Positions 21,477 through 31,825 of a stretch of 64,000 nt of DNA are shown here, piece after piece. The position numbers and the translations under genes are program-made. The stretch comes from Linanthus parryae (lineage: Eukaryota > Streptophyta > Magnoliopsida > Ericales > Polemoniaceae): assembly GCA_023055425.1 (NCBI GenBank), contig JALGPY010000035.1, positions 3,153,501-3,217,500 on the forward strand. The letters are read 5' to 3'. The number at the start of each line of letters is the position of its first letter. The stretch's first letter is position 1. The notes beneath the pieces are model-generated. The model made no database searches and was not told the DNA's origin. It was given only the letters and a program-made list of their open reading frames with translations.

Positions 21477-22409
21477 TTACCTCAAAACCGGCATTTGTCC
21501 CTCGTGCGACAGCCAAAGAGCTCCAGAATTAGGGCGATGCTGAGAAGTAGACACACTGTTATCTCCAACGTTGAAGACATACAGTCTCTCCAAGTTATCA
21601 TCGGTACAATAAATACAGTTTTGTTCCATTCCGAATTCTTCTGCATCCAATGAAACCGAATGATTTGAACTAATGAAGAAAGCACGGCCTCCCAAATTTT
21701 GTACTTTTACCCATTCGCCACTTGAAAAATCTATTCTAAAAACTTCCAGCTTGTATACCCAAAACCTCTGAACTAGATATAATTCACCGCAAGAGTCGAC
21801 CAAATGCTGCTTTCCAGGCAATTCAAAGTCATCTTCTTCGTACGCGTTATCAAGTAATAGATAAAATGTTTCCGGCTTGGAGACTATCTCATGCAGTTGT
21901 TTCCTATCAGACCTAATGGCATATATATTCCTATTGCAAGAAACGACATCAGAGAAAACATCGGCCCGACTTGTATCGTAGACCCGACGTCTCCACTTCT
22001 TATAACCAACCATACAACATACTAGAGTTGGACGATTCCGGTCGAAAAACAAAACTTGACTATGTCTTTCAGTTGGAGGAGCTGTGAGGATGCATTTGAA
22101 GAAATTCTTAAACTTGATGCGTAACTTGGGGAGTTGAATCTTCTGACGTGATATCTGATTCCAGAGGAAACATTCACAGTTGGAAGCAGGATCGAGAATC
22201 ACATACCAATCTCCACAAGAAGCTGCACAATAAGCTCCAACCCTGTCACTAAACTCTTCTACGTAGATTGTTTCCTTGAACAATAATTTTGCTTTGTCCG
22301 GGTGATATGAAACGCTGGGCTTCCTGTATTTCCGCTTACCCATGCCCGCTTCAAATCTGTAAATTAGTAATATAAAAGACAAAGCAAAATCAGTACCACG
22401 AGTGTTCAA
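21477..22409 (-). CDS. DUF295 domain protein, large exon
   Basis: The minus-strand exon probably begins at 22356, after a textbook acceptor (branch-like TACTAAT, then TTTACAG). It encodes about 290 residues of DUF295 character: CECFLWNQISRQKIQLPKLR, VLFFDRNRPTLVCCMVG, WVYKLEVFRIDFSSGEWVKV, NCIYCTDDNLERLYVF. No F-box is in this exon. The first 18 codons of the open frame are likely intron. At its end, GAG at 21483 is followed by GTAACTG, so the frame may splice on rather than stop at 21477. It joins in frame to an upstream exon at 23604-23731. The role would be as for the other DUF295 gene, but a protein without an F-box may not act in an SCF complex. Confidence 0.65.
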   Translation of the reverse strand: MNTRGTDFALSFILLIYRFEAGMGKRKYRKPSVSYHPDKAKLLFKETIYVEEFSDRVGAYCAASCGDWYVILDPASNCECFLWNQISRQKIQLPKLRIKFKNFFKCILTAPPTERHSQVLFFDRNRPTLVCCMVGYKKWRRRVYDTSRADVFSDVVSCNRNIYAIRSDRKQLHEIVSKPETFYLLLDNAYEEDDFELPGKQHLVDSCGELYLVQRFWVYKLEVFRIDFSSGEWVKVQNLGGRAFFISSNHSVSLDAEEFGMEQNCIYCTDDNLERLYVFNVGDNSVSTSQHRPNSGALWLSHEGQMPVLR

Positions 22410-22566
22410 CTCCTGTTATAATGGTATATCAAGCAAGAACGAATAAAACCCAGAGAAACAAGATCGACAACACAAGAATTAACAATGATGTTGGCTACTT
22501 CCACGAACTCGAAAAAGGTGATTTTATTGAGAGATGTTGTGTCACTCCGGATCGCTCTCACCTCAC

Positions 22567-22920
22567 GAACCAGGGGCGGAGCCATGTAGGGGCACGTGCC
22601 CCCCCCCCCCCCCCCCCCTCCCCTTTAAAATTTTCCGAAAACGCTAGATAACCCTTAATTTGGTAAAAAAAATAAAAAAAACAAAAAAAAAACCACGCTT
22701 CTATATAAATATAAAAGTGCCCCCCTCCATCACAAAAACATGTCCAGCTTAGTTGGTAAACTCTCGGTCTTAAAGCCATAGTGTTGTACGTTCGATTCCC
22801 GTCCCGTGCACGCTTTGAAAAGAAAAAATCACATAAAATTGAAAAAAAAAATTAATATGTGGCCAAGGAGACTCGAACCCTCGTGGCCGAAGTGCTTTAC
22901 TAACTGAGCCTAACAATTTC
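22567..22920. repeat. hAT-like dispersed repeat with tRNA-like modules
   Basis: It starts near CAGGGGCGGAGCCATGTAGG and includes a run of about 20 C at 22599-22618. It carries two tRNA-like modules: TAGTTGGTAAAC with GTTCGATTCCC on plus (22752-22800), and TTAGTAAAGCAC with GGTTCGAGTCTCC on minus (22870-22910). The 'GGGGCGGAGCC' head is shared with the ends of the repeat that hosts copia B (31554; 40430-40480). The right terminus is unclear. It lies in the intron between the two DUF295 exons. Confidence 0.45.
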
Positions 22921-23603
22921 CTTCATGTTATATAATGTCTCTTTGTTCTTTAAATAAGAGTATAAATACTAGCCGAATTGTGCCTAGATCGAACTAACTA
23001 CGTCCACGAGGAAGAAAGACATTTATTCAAAGAAGGAGAACGGCCAAAGATGTTTACATACGTTCATAGGACCCCAAATGATCCTTATATAGCCCTCATA
23101 CCATCCTTATTTGCCTCCTCCAGGACACGTTGTCTTCGTACGAAGACCCTTCGTGCGAAGACATTGTCTTCGTAAGAAGACCGTGCGACCTTCACTTCTT
23201 CGCGCTTCTTTGAGTATCTTCTAATTTCAAGGCATCATTCCAACAAGAGAGAAATCAGATTACACACCACACACTCGTACACAAGATTAGCCACGACCTA
23301 AATCCTTTAAATTGACCTGAGAGGTACTAAACTTGCTCCCTAAGCAACCCTAAACCGCCTCAAGAGAAGAAGTAAACAACCAGAAATTTCCCAGCCCCGA
23401 CTATATTCGTACAAAAGCGATTTAATTAGACAATGAAATCAGAATGCATGTTGGAATTCTGTTGATTGAATTAACAACAAACCATGCAAATAAGTTTTCA
23501 TCTGACGAACACAGAATAAGTTATGAGAATAAACGAACCACGTAAAAAAAAGTAATTCCGTGATATGGAGCAGGAAACCTAATATAAAGAATGTTGTGGT
23601 TAC
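22921..23603. repeat. Intronic stretch with clustered palindromes
   Basis: No gene was seen. At 23132-23147 lies the perfect 16-bp palindrome GTCTTCGTACGAAGAC, followed by two relatives (TTCGTGCGAA at about 23150; GTCTTCGTAAGAAGAC at 23166-23181). Together they form three hairpin-prone units in 50 bp. Confidence 0.5.
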
Positions 23604-23731
23604 CTTTTTTCCATTACGCAATAGGTTGTAACCTCGTCAGCTACAACATCTTCAACATGAAAAGGATCGGCATGCAATAATCCACCAAAACTTGGATAAG
23701 ATCTGTTCTTCACTTTCCCCATCCTCTCTGT
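23604..23731 (-). CDS. Upstream exon of the DUF295 gene
   Basis: On the minus strand an acceptor GAGATTTACAG precedes AGAGGATGGGGAAAG, and the exon ends GAAAAAAG followed by GTAACC at 23603. It encodes ERMGKVKNRSYPSFGG and continues to TYCVMEK. The phase fits exon 22356 exactly: AG plus A makes an arginine codon, then FEAGMGK. The start of the exon (RMGKVKNRSYP) resembles the start of the next one (GMGKRKYRKPSV), which hints at an internal duplication. A first exon with an F-box was not found within the next kilobase. Confidence 0.5.
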
Positions 23732-24649
23732 AAATCTCAAGGAGAAACGAATTAACTTAGAACCGTCAAGAATTTCTACAGACAATTATTTAGAATTGCG
23801 GTAATGTAGCCTTAAGGACACAGAGTAATCCCTCAGCTACACTACCAAGTTAGACAAAAGAGAAAGGAAGGCGAAAACAGAGAGCACTTAGATAACTTTT
23901 TTCGCAAAGTTCTTTTGACAAACTGAAAAATAAAAATCTCAGAGCGAAAAGTGTGAAACCTTCTTTGATATGGCAATTCACTCGCACCCTAGCTGATTTG
24001 GCCTGGTTCAAGTTTCTTGTAAACTTACAGCAATGTCCTAGAAGGGCCGGCTCTTCTTCCGTTAAGCAGTTCAAGCAGCTGCTTAGGGCACCTGAATATT
24101 AGGGGGCCACCAAAATTTTGAAAATATAGGGATATGTAGTAATTCACTCCCATTTAATATTATTGATAATGTTAATGTAGTATGTAACACATGTGATGCA
24201 CCTAAAGTCAGTATCCATGTTTGAGGGAGATTCCTTGTGAAATTCGGAATTATTAGGAAACAAATTCTCAGACGGGCCAATTTTTGAGGGATAGTCCTTG
24301 TGAAATTCGGAATTATTATTAGTAAAGTATTTTAAACTTATTGACCCGTATCAATCAAAAAAATAACAATGATTTTTTGGGATTGACAACCATTTAACAA
24401 GGAAGGAAATAGATATGCAGATTTGATTGCGTCGAAAGCTATAGAAAAGGAGGACATTTCTTATTATAACTAAATGCCAATTTGAGCGCATGATATACAA
24501 AACAATGATTTTTTAGACTGACAACCTCAAGATCTAGAATCTTTTTTCCCTCAAAAAAATCAAAAAAGAAAAGAAACTTATCGACCAGTATTTTATACCA
24601 CCTCCATGCCCTAAAAAAAAAGTATTTAGTCAGACTATATATATGGGCG
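23732..24649. other. Non-coding stretch with hAT-like debris
   Basis: No convincing gene. At about 24040-24115 GGGCCGGCTCTTCTTCCGTT and GGGGGCCACC resemble hAT-derived repeats. The words GTGAAATTCGGAATTATTA occur twice (about 24237 and 24299), a local duplication of 60 bp spacing. AAACTTATCGACCAGTAT at about 24578 recurs at 57826. Confidence 0.35.
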
Positions 24650-24736
24650 TGTTTGGATGAGCTTATGGGGAGGAGATCATTTGAGATTAATGGGATGAGG
24701 AGAGAGTCATTCCAATAATCTCGAATACTCTCCTCT
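24650..24736. repeat. Left part of a MITE-like repeat split by the LINE
   Basis: GTGTTTGGATGAGCTTATGG here is mirrored by TAAGCTCCTCCAAATATT after the LINE (31045-31062). These look like the inverted ends of one short element into which the LINE inserted. Confidence 0.4.
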
Positions 24737-24859
24737 AAGCTTTCTCGATCAAAACATAGTCTTGTGAAAAAGTTTTCTCTCTCCTATTTCTCTTCTGTGA
24801 CTTGGTTCTTGTGTCAACGGTCATCTGCCTGCCGGAGCTGAGGGCTTCGGAGGTCAGCC

Positions 24860-26830
24860 ATGGCTTCACAGTCAAGTGGAGAAATCCACCCTCTGATTAC
24901 GACCCAGATCCCACACTTCATGACACTCGATCCCCCGGATCCAGTCTTGGATTCGTCTCCATCTGATTTGAATGATTCAGTTGCAAAACTGAAAGTGTCC
25001 GATTCGGTCATGACTGAGAACTCTTTGATTGAGAACAACCAAGCTTCGTCGAGTAACAATACGTCGACCATTGATGAAAATGGTCGAAATTCCTATATAC
25101 GTGCCCTTGTAGGGATTACGGATAGGGAAAAATATTTCGATTGTGATGATACTAAATCCACTAGTCTTAGTGGAATTACCAAGAATTACTTTGAAATCAA
25201 AAAAGGCACTTCCGATAGTCCAACCACAGTTTATGTGATTTTCAAGGATGATTATCTTGAAAAGTTAAGAGATCCTTGGAGGAATCATCTTATTGTGAGA
25301 CCACTTGGTTCTCGGATTGCAGAGTTCAAGCTCATGGCGAGAATCCGAGAGCTATGGAGACCTCAAGGAAAATTGAATCACATCGATATTGAAAGGGGTT
25401 TTTTCCTTTTCGATTTTGAATCCCAGTCTGATTACAACCGCGCCCTTATGGGTGGTCCGTGGATTGTTCTCGATCACTACCTTTTGGTCCAAAAATGGAC
25501 CCCTGATTTTAAGGTCTCTGAAGTTACAGAGCAAAAAACTGCTACTTGGGCACGAATCCATGAGTTACCAAGTGAATACTATCGAAATGATAGTCTTCAC
25601 ACAATAGCAAGTGCTATTGGTCTTCCTCTTAAGCTTGATGTGGTCACTGCTCGAATGGAAAGAGGGCATTTTGCAAGAATATGTGTTGAAGTGGATCTAA
25701 AGAAACCCCTTGTGTCGGATGTTGTTCTGGGTAATGCTAGTTATTCTATAGAATATGAACATATTCATCGTGTTTGTTTTGACTGTGGCAGAGTAGGACA
25801 TGGCAAGAGTAATTGTACGGAGAAAAAGATCAACAAAGAGGGTCTGGAAACTCGGAAAGAAGGGTCGTCGTTGCCGGAGAAGAAAGAGGAAGTACACAAA
25901 CATTATCATAACCGCTTCGAATATAATACGGAGAGCAAGGGTCCCCGTGGGCCGGGTCCGTGGACTTTTGTCAATGGTAAGAAAAACAACCATAAGCTGA
26001 AGGAGAAACCCAAACCAAACTATAATCGGTATGGACCGCTCAACAAGGATATGAATTCCGGCCATGAGAACCCAAGTTTGAGAGATAAGGCCCATCCCAA
26101 CTTACCTTCGGGTACGGGCCCGAATAGGCATAAGCAGGGTAGAGACTCGGGTATCAAAAACGGTAACGGGTCAGGAAGAAGCATGAACCCAAACTACGTG
26201 GCAAGAGCTTATCCGCTGGATGGTAACACGAATCCTATGGAGAAGATGACTAGTCATATAGCAAATGAACGGACGGTGCGTGAATCCAAGACAGGGGAGA
26301 AGTGTCCAACGGTTGGGATGGATGTGGAGATCTGTGCAGTTGATTTGGGAAAAGGGAAAGCTGAAGAAACAGAAGAGCCTAGGTCTGTCGAGGAAGAGAT
26401 TGCTATGGATGTGATTAAAGTGGGTGACCCCTTATTACAAGAGATCTCCTTGTCTCTTAGCAGATCTCTTCAAACAAACCCGTTTGCAACTACACCCAAT
26501 CCAAACTATCAAGTTCACTTCGCCTCTCAGTTCAACGATCCACTATCTAACCAGTACAATCGAAAGCTGGCTAAAAATTCAAGAAGAGTCTCTCCTTACT
26601 ATGTCGATCGTGGTAAAGGAAGAAACGGTGGGGAAGCATCAGTCACAGTTTCTTATGGACCATCAAGGAACACAAGCTACGCTCGCGAGGACGCCATGGG
26701 TGATGGAAGTCATAGATCTACAAGTCTACCGGATGATGGAAGAACTAGCAGATCCATCGATGGTGGGGATAGAAGTGAAGAATTATCTCACTTTCCAGGA
26801 GACAAAAAGCCGATTGGTGGGGATTGCTAA
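24860..26830 (+). CDS. LINE ORF1: DUF4283 and zinc-knuckle protein
   Basis: The 656-residue ORF begins MASQSSGEIHPL and is intact. A DUF4283 (RNA-binding-like) domain spans roughly residues 130-260 (PLGSRIAEFKLMARIRELW; DFESQSDYNRALMGGPWIVL; WARIHELPSEYY). A CCHC knuckle, CFDCGRVGHGKSNC, follows at about residue 305. A long polar, glycine- and asparagine-rich tail makes up the C-terminal half. In plant L1 elements this protein coats the RNA and assists ORF2. The stop codon is 37 nt before the likely ORF2 start at 26868. Confidence 0.88.
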   Translation: MASQSSGEIHPLITTQIPHFMTLDPPDPVLDSSPSDLNDSVAKLKVSDSVMTENSLIENNQASSSNNTSTIDENGRNSYIRALVGITDREKYFDCDDTKSTSLSGITKNYFEIKKGTSDSPTTVYVIFKDDYLEKLRDPWRNHLIVRPLGSRIAEFKLMARIRELWRPQGKLNHIDIERGFFLFDFESQSDYNRALMGGPWIVLDHYLLVQKWTPDFKVSEVTEQKTATWARIHELPSEYYRNDSLHTIASAIGLPLKLDVVTARMERGHFARICVEVDLKKPLVSDVVLGNASYSIEYEHIHRVCFDCGRVGHGKSNCTEKKINKEGLETRKEGSSLPEKKEEVHKHYHNRFEYNTESKGPRGPGPWTFVNGKKNNHKLKEKPKPNYNRYGPLNKDMNSGHENPSLRDKAHPNLPSGTGPNRHKQGRDSGIKNGNGSGRSMNPNYVARAYPLDGNTNPMEKMTSHIANERTVRESKTGEKCPTVGMDVEICAVDLGKGKAEETEEPRSVEEEIAMDVIKVGDPLLQEISLSLSRSLQTNPFATTPNPNYQVHFASQFNDPLSNQYNRKLAKNSRRVSPYYVDRGKGRNGGEASVTVSYGPSRNTSYAREDAMGDGSHRSTSLPDDGRTSRSIDGGDRSEELSHFPGDKKPIGGDC

Positions 26831-26867
26831 GAGGTTTGGTTTTCGGTACGATTTTGATAATTTTTAT

Positions 26868-29800
26868 ATGATTGATACAACCAATACCATGTTCTGGAAC
26901 TGCAGAGGAACAAAGAACAAATCCTTCAAGGAGAACTTTAAGTTTCTAAAGAGAAATCACCGTTTCGAGATGGTGGTTCTCTTGGAGACCAAAGTTAAGA
27001 TTCAAGATATGGGAAGTTTTTTCGAGAACCAGGGTTTCTCTGAGAATCTTCATGTGGATCCTCAAGGCAGATCTGGGGGAATTTGGTTGCTCTGGAACCC
27101 CCAAGAGGTCGAGGTGACTCTGTTGGATTGCAATGCGCAAGACATCCATGCTAGGGTCAAGAAAATTCATTTTGAGGAATGGATCCTCTCGGCTGTTTAT
27201 GCTAGCCCGTTGGAATGCAAAAGAATTGATTTGTGGAATGATATCAAGCGGAGGGCTGCTAATATTGTCGAACCTTGGCTCCTCATGGGGGATTTTAACG
27301 ATTTCACTGGGGATTATGAGAGAAGGAGTTTCTCTAACCATAATCATCTGAGAAGAAATATGACTTTCGTCAATAACATTCATGACAGTAACCTCATTGA
27401 TTTGGGTCACTGTGGTCCGAGAATGACTTGGTCTAATAATCGTCAGGGTCTTGCCAACACCTAGGAGAAGCTTGATCGTGCTCTCTGTAATGTTAGCTGG
27501 AAGCTAGCTCACCCTAATGCTCTGGTAGCTTGTCTTCCCCGTACCTATTCGGATCATTCTCCGATGTTGATGGAGACCCAAGGTATGTCTGTTGTTAAGA
27601 ATTCGAAACCTTTTAGATTTGAAAACTTTTGGCTTTTACACCCTGAGTTTCGGGAAGTTATTTGCAGTAACTGGGATGATTCTCTTCCTATTAATGAGGC
27701 TCTGGAAATAATCCAAAATGCCCTGATTGTTTGGAATAAGGATAAGTTTGGTAATATTCATAAGAAAAAGAGGATGCTTATTGCCAGGATTAGTGGTATC
27801 CAAAACATTTTAAGTAAATCTTTCATTCAGGACCTGTTCATTCTTGAAAAAGAACTTACTAGAGAATTTAACAATGTCCTTGATCAGGAAGAAACGTTGT
27901 GGTACCAAAAATCGAGAATTAAGTGGTTGGTTTGTGGAGAAAGGAATACGAAATTCTTTCATCTTTCCACCCTTATCAGAAGAAGAAGGAATTCTATTAA
28001 TATGCTTAAAAATGATGCTGGGGAGTGGATCAATGATGATGGTCTGCTCAAAGAGCTGGTTCTTAATTATTTTTCCAATCTTTACAAGAATGAGCCTACT
28101 AATGAGATTGTGGACATTGCTTACCAGTTTAATGTTATTAGACTTTCTGAAGAGGATAATATGAATCTCACTGCTGGTATTGATGATGATATTATTCACA
28201 AAACCATGAAGAAAATTAATAAGAATCGTGCCCCTGGTCCTGATGGTTTTAATGCAGCTTTCTTTCATGAGTGTTGGAACACTATGGGCAAAGAAGTTTG
28301 CAGTATGATTAAGCAAGCTTTCAATATGTCATATATTCCAGAGGAAGTTAACCGTACTCATATTTCCCTTACCCCTAAAGTTAGCAATCCTGAGTCTATC
28401 TTTCAATTTAGACCAATAGGGTTGTGTAATGTGGTGTACAAAGGCATCTCCAAAATAGTGGTGGATAGACTTAGACCTCTGATGGATGGGATCATATCCC
28501 CTAATCAGAGTAGTTTTGTCCCGGGTAGGTCTACCTGTGATAACATTATTCTTGTTCAAGAAATGATCCACACAATTAGAAAAAGAAAAGGGAAAGTTGG
28601 GGCTTTGATTGTTAAGATTGATTTAGAAAAAGCCTATGATAGGTTGTCTTGGAAATTCATCCATGACACCCTTGTGGCTTTTAACTTTGATCCCAAATTG
28701 ATCCAACTTATTATGAGCTGTGTCAGTACTGTTAATTATTCTGTGCTTTACCCTATTTTAAAGCTGAAAGAGGCCTAAGGCAGGGGGACCCCCTGTCCCC
28801 TTACCTTTTTGTTCTGTGTTTGGAGAGATTGTCTAGCATGATAACTCATATTCAAAATCAGGGCTTGTGGAAAGGGGTGAAAATCTCTAAGCATGGTTCT
28901 CCCCTTACCCATTTGTTTTTTGCGGATGACATGCTACTGTTCTCACAAGCTGACACTGTTTCTTGTCATTTTGTTAAGCAAGTTCTTGATGACTTTTGTT
29001 GTCTTTCTGGGCAGAAAATTAATCTCAATAAGTCTAAAATTTTCCTCTCCCCTAATGTGAAGTCTTCTAATGCCTTCACTATTAGGAATTTATTGAGGAT
29101 TCCTGTAACCCAGAACTTGGGTAAGTACCTGGGTATTAACTTGAATATTGAAAGAATTGGGAAAATCAAATTTGCTGATTTGATTGAAAAATTTCAGCCA
29201 AGATTAGCTGGTTGGAAAACCTCCCTCCTTTCTGTGGGGGGAAGAGCTACTATGATCAATTCTGTCTCTTCTGCTCTTCCAATTTATAGCATGGAGACTC
29301 AAAATATGCCTATCAATGTTTGCAATTTATTTGATAAGTTGAATAGAAACTTCCTTTGGGGTAGTACTGACATTAAAAGGAAAATGCATAGTGTTAATTG
29401 GAAGACTATGTGTATGAGCAAGAAATATGGTGGTCTTGGCATCAGAGCTATGAAAAGCCAAAATTGTGCCCTTTTGGCCAAACTTGGGTGGCAGATTGCT
29501 ACTAACACTAATTCTTTGTGGGTTAAATGTGTTAAGGACAAATACCTCAGAGATTTGTCTATTTTTCATTGTTCCAAAAAGAATGATACCACTAGAACCT
29601 GGAAAGGCATTCTTGAGGCTGTGAAAATGATAAAGAGTAAGATGATCTGGAACATTGGTAATGGTCACAAAGTGTCTATTTGGAAAGATCACTGGATTGG
29701 TGATTTTTCTCTTAAGGAAAGGTACCCTGAAATTTTGTTTGATGAAAACTTGAAAGTGAGTACTTTGATCACTAGTGACAGGAGATGGGATATTTCCTCC

Positions 29801-30938
29801 ATTAGGAGTGTTATATCTACTGATGTGGCCAATACTATTTTGGCTAAACTTATTCCTCTGGATCCTAACACTGAGGACTCTTTGTATTGGAGTGCCACTA
29901 GTAATGGACATTTCACTGTGGCTTCTGCGTATCATTTCATGGCAAGGATCAATGATCATTCTCAGATTTCGTGGGAGTGGTTGTGGAAAAAAAAGTTCCC
30001 CTTGAAATTTATTATTTTTATTTGGAAAATTAGACATGACAAATTGTTGACTAATTTCCAAAGACTCACCAGGGGCATGACCCTTGATGATTCTTGTCCT
30101 CACTGCCCAGGTATCAGTGCGGACCAGAATCATATTTTCAGAAGCTGCCCCAAAAGCTTAGCTATTTGGGCAGTGATTTTTAATAATAATTGGATTTGGT
30201 CAAGTCAGAATACTGAGTTTTTAGAATGGTTTGATTCCAATCTCAAAGCTTCCTATTCTCATTCTCAGTTGTTCATTTGCGGGTGTTGGAAAATTTGGTT
30301 GAACATAAATAACTTCTGCTTTAATCAAGTTAATTCTCCAATAACTGTGTGTGTTCAATTTATCATTCACCTTGCTGATGAGATTGGTATGGCTTTTTCT
30401 AAATACTCAGGTTCTGAGAAAAGTTTTTCTACTGATAAAGTTTCTTGGTGTCCTCCGGGTGCAGGTAGAATTAAGCTTAATTGTGATGGAAGCAAAAGAG
30501 GAGAAGGAGGAATTGCTGGATTTGGAGGACTCCTAAGAGATGAGAAAGGTCAATGGATTAGAGGCTTTATGGGAAAAATTGGCTACAGTTCTGTTCTGGA
30601 AGCCGAGTTATGGGGTATTCACAGAGGACTTGTCCTCATTCACCAAATGAATCTCAGAAATGTATTGGTAGAAACTGATTCCTTGGATGCCTGCACTGCT
30701 TGCACTAAAGTTTCCCACTGATTTCCCCTTCAAAGTCATTATTCAAGAAATCAAGGTGTTGATTGAAGGATGCAATTGCCAGCTGACTCATATCAATAGG
30801 GAGAAGAATGGGGTTGCTGATGCCCTGGCCAAGTTGGGGGCTAAGCAACAAGAAACTTTGGTTATTTTGGAGTATTCCCCGCCGGATGTGGCAAACCTTG
30901 TTGTTAGGGACATCATTCTTAGTGATTGTGAGCAATAG
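26868..30938 (+). pseudogene. LINE ORF2: endonuclease, RT, RNase H, broken
   Basis: The endonuclease starts at MFWNCRG (26889) and shows LLETKV, LMGDFND (about 27284) and YSDHSPM (about 27547). TAG at 27462-27464 breaks it, but the frame continues. RT motifs are FRPIGLCNVVYKGISK (about 28408), IVKIDLEKAYDR (about 28608), GDPLSPYLF (about 28786) and the active site HLFFADDMLLFS (about 28911). A small deletion near 28755 shifts the frame between the palm motifs. A zinc-binding-like CPHCPGISADQNHIFRSC lies at about 30100. RNase H begins NCDGSKRGEGG (about 30480), shifts frame near 30715 and ends GVADALAKLGA, stopping at 30938. The frame is already open from 26424, overlapping ORF1 by about 400 nt. 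Confidence 0.9.
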
Positions 30939-31180
30939 CTTGCACTAAGTTCTGATCCCTTTGTGTTTTAGTTTGTGTCTTTATTTTCTGTTTTTTTGCT
31001 TTCTTTCGAACTGATCAAAAAAAAAGAATACTCTCCTCTCAAATAAGCTCCTCCAAATATTACAAAAACGCGGGAGCGGCTTAATTGCGGTTATGATCCC
31101 TGCAGTTTCCACCCTGTTAAGATCGATGATGCAAATTAGGCCACGTAGCTGAGGAGGAGAATTAAACAGAAATCTTCATA

Positions 31181-31438
31181 CCACTCCGTCTCACCTTTTT
31201 TGTACTATTTGGACTTTTATTACTAGTCACTAGGTCATTTTGACCCGGTAATTTGCATAGCAAAACTTTACAATTTTTAAATAATTTTTTCGTAGTGTTG
31301 TAGAGTAACTCTTATTCTACAATATCGTAAAAACATTATCAAAAAATTGCATTCTCTTGTGGTCCAAATAACTGGGTCAAAGTTACCCAGTTACGGGTGA
31401 AAAAGTCCAAATAGTGCAAAAGAGGTGGGACGGAGTGG
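31181..31438. mobile_element. Stowaway-like (Tc1/mariner) MITE
   Basis: A 258-bp element flanked by TA on both sides. Its ends are long inverted repeats: CCACTCCGTCTCACCTTTTT and, reversed, CCACTCCGTCCCACCTCTTT, with similarity continuing for over 60 bp (TACTATTTGGACTTTT; TGACCC). The 'CTCCGTC' end and the TA target are typical of plant Stowaway elements. Confidence 0.9.
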
Positions 31439-31553
31439 TATATTGTTTTCCCAACCCACATGCATACCCAAATTTATCTTTTGAAGTCGTCTCTCTCTAC
31501 CTCTCCTTTTATCCCCTCCGTTCACCCATTTTTTCTCAAACTCTGCCCACAGT

Positions 31554-31825
31554 GGCAGAGCCCGGAAATCAAGTCAGTCGGGACAAGATTCTTAAAGTCA
31601 AAGTTAAAAAGTCAAAGTGAACAGTCAAAATTCATTATATTTCATAAGTAATTATACACAAAAACATCAAATTAATAATGAACACAATACTCACAAGTCA
31701 CAATTTGTTTTTTTTTTTCGAGGAGACAATAAGTTTTTAATGCTAAATTATAATGAACACAATACTCACAAAGTCACAATTTGTTCTTTTATTTGGAGGA
31801 GACTATGAGTTTTTAATGGTAAATT
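31554..31825. repeat. Left part of the hAT-like repeat hosting copia B, with a 75-bp tandem duplication
   Basis: It starts near CAGTGGCAGAGCCCGGAA, a hAT-like head. Two tandem units of about 75 bp follow at 31675-31749 and 31750-31825 (TAATGAACACAATACTCACA ... TTTTTAATG). The second unit ends exactly at the copia B insertion point AAATT. Confidence 0.5.

Larger units (their letters stand above)
24737..31025 (+). mobile_element. Full-length L1-type LINE, decayed
   Basis: A 6.3-kb non-LTR element with a 123-bp leader, ORF1, ORF2 and an A-rich tail (31017-31025). The 14-bp target duplication GAATACTCTCCTCT is exact at 24723-24736 and 31026-31039. This shows a complete insertion and gives both ends. 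ORF1 appears intact; ORF2 has one nonsense codon and two frameshifts. Confidence 0.93.

Noticed and set aside
22743..22811. tRNA gene on the plus strand
   Set aside because: A-box- and B-box-like words are present, but there is no matching acceptor stem and the block is inside a dispersed repeat.
23132..23182. CRISPR-like array
   Set aside because: Units are short palindromes without regular spacers, in a plant genome.
25697..26095. Minus-strand ORF within LINE ORF1
   Set aside because: It is a shadow of the intact plus-strand ORF1, without a recognisable domain.
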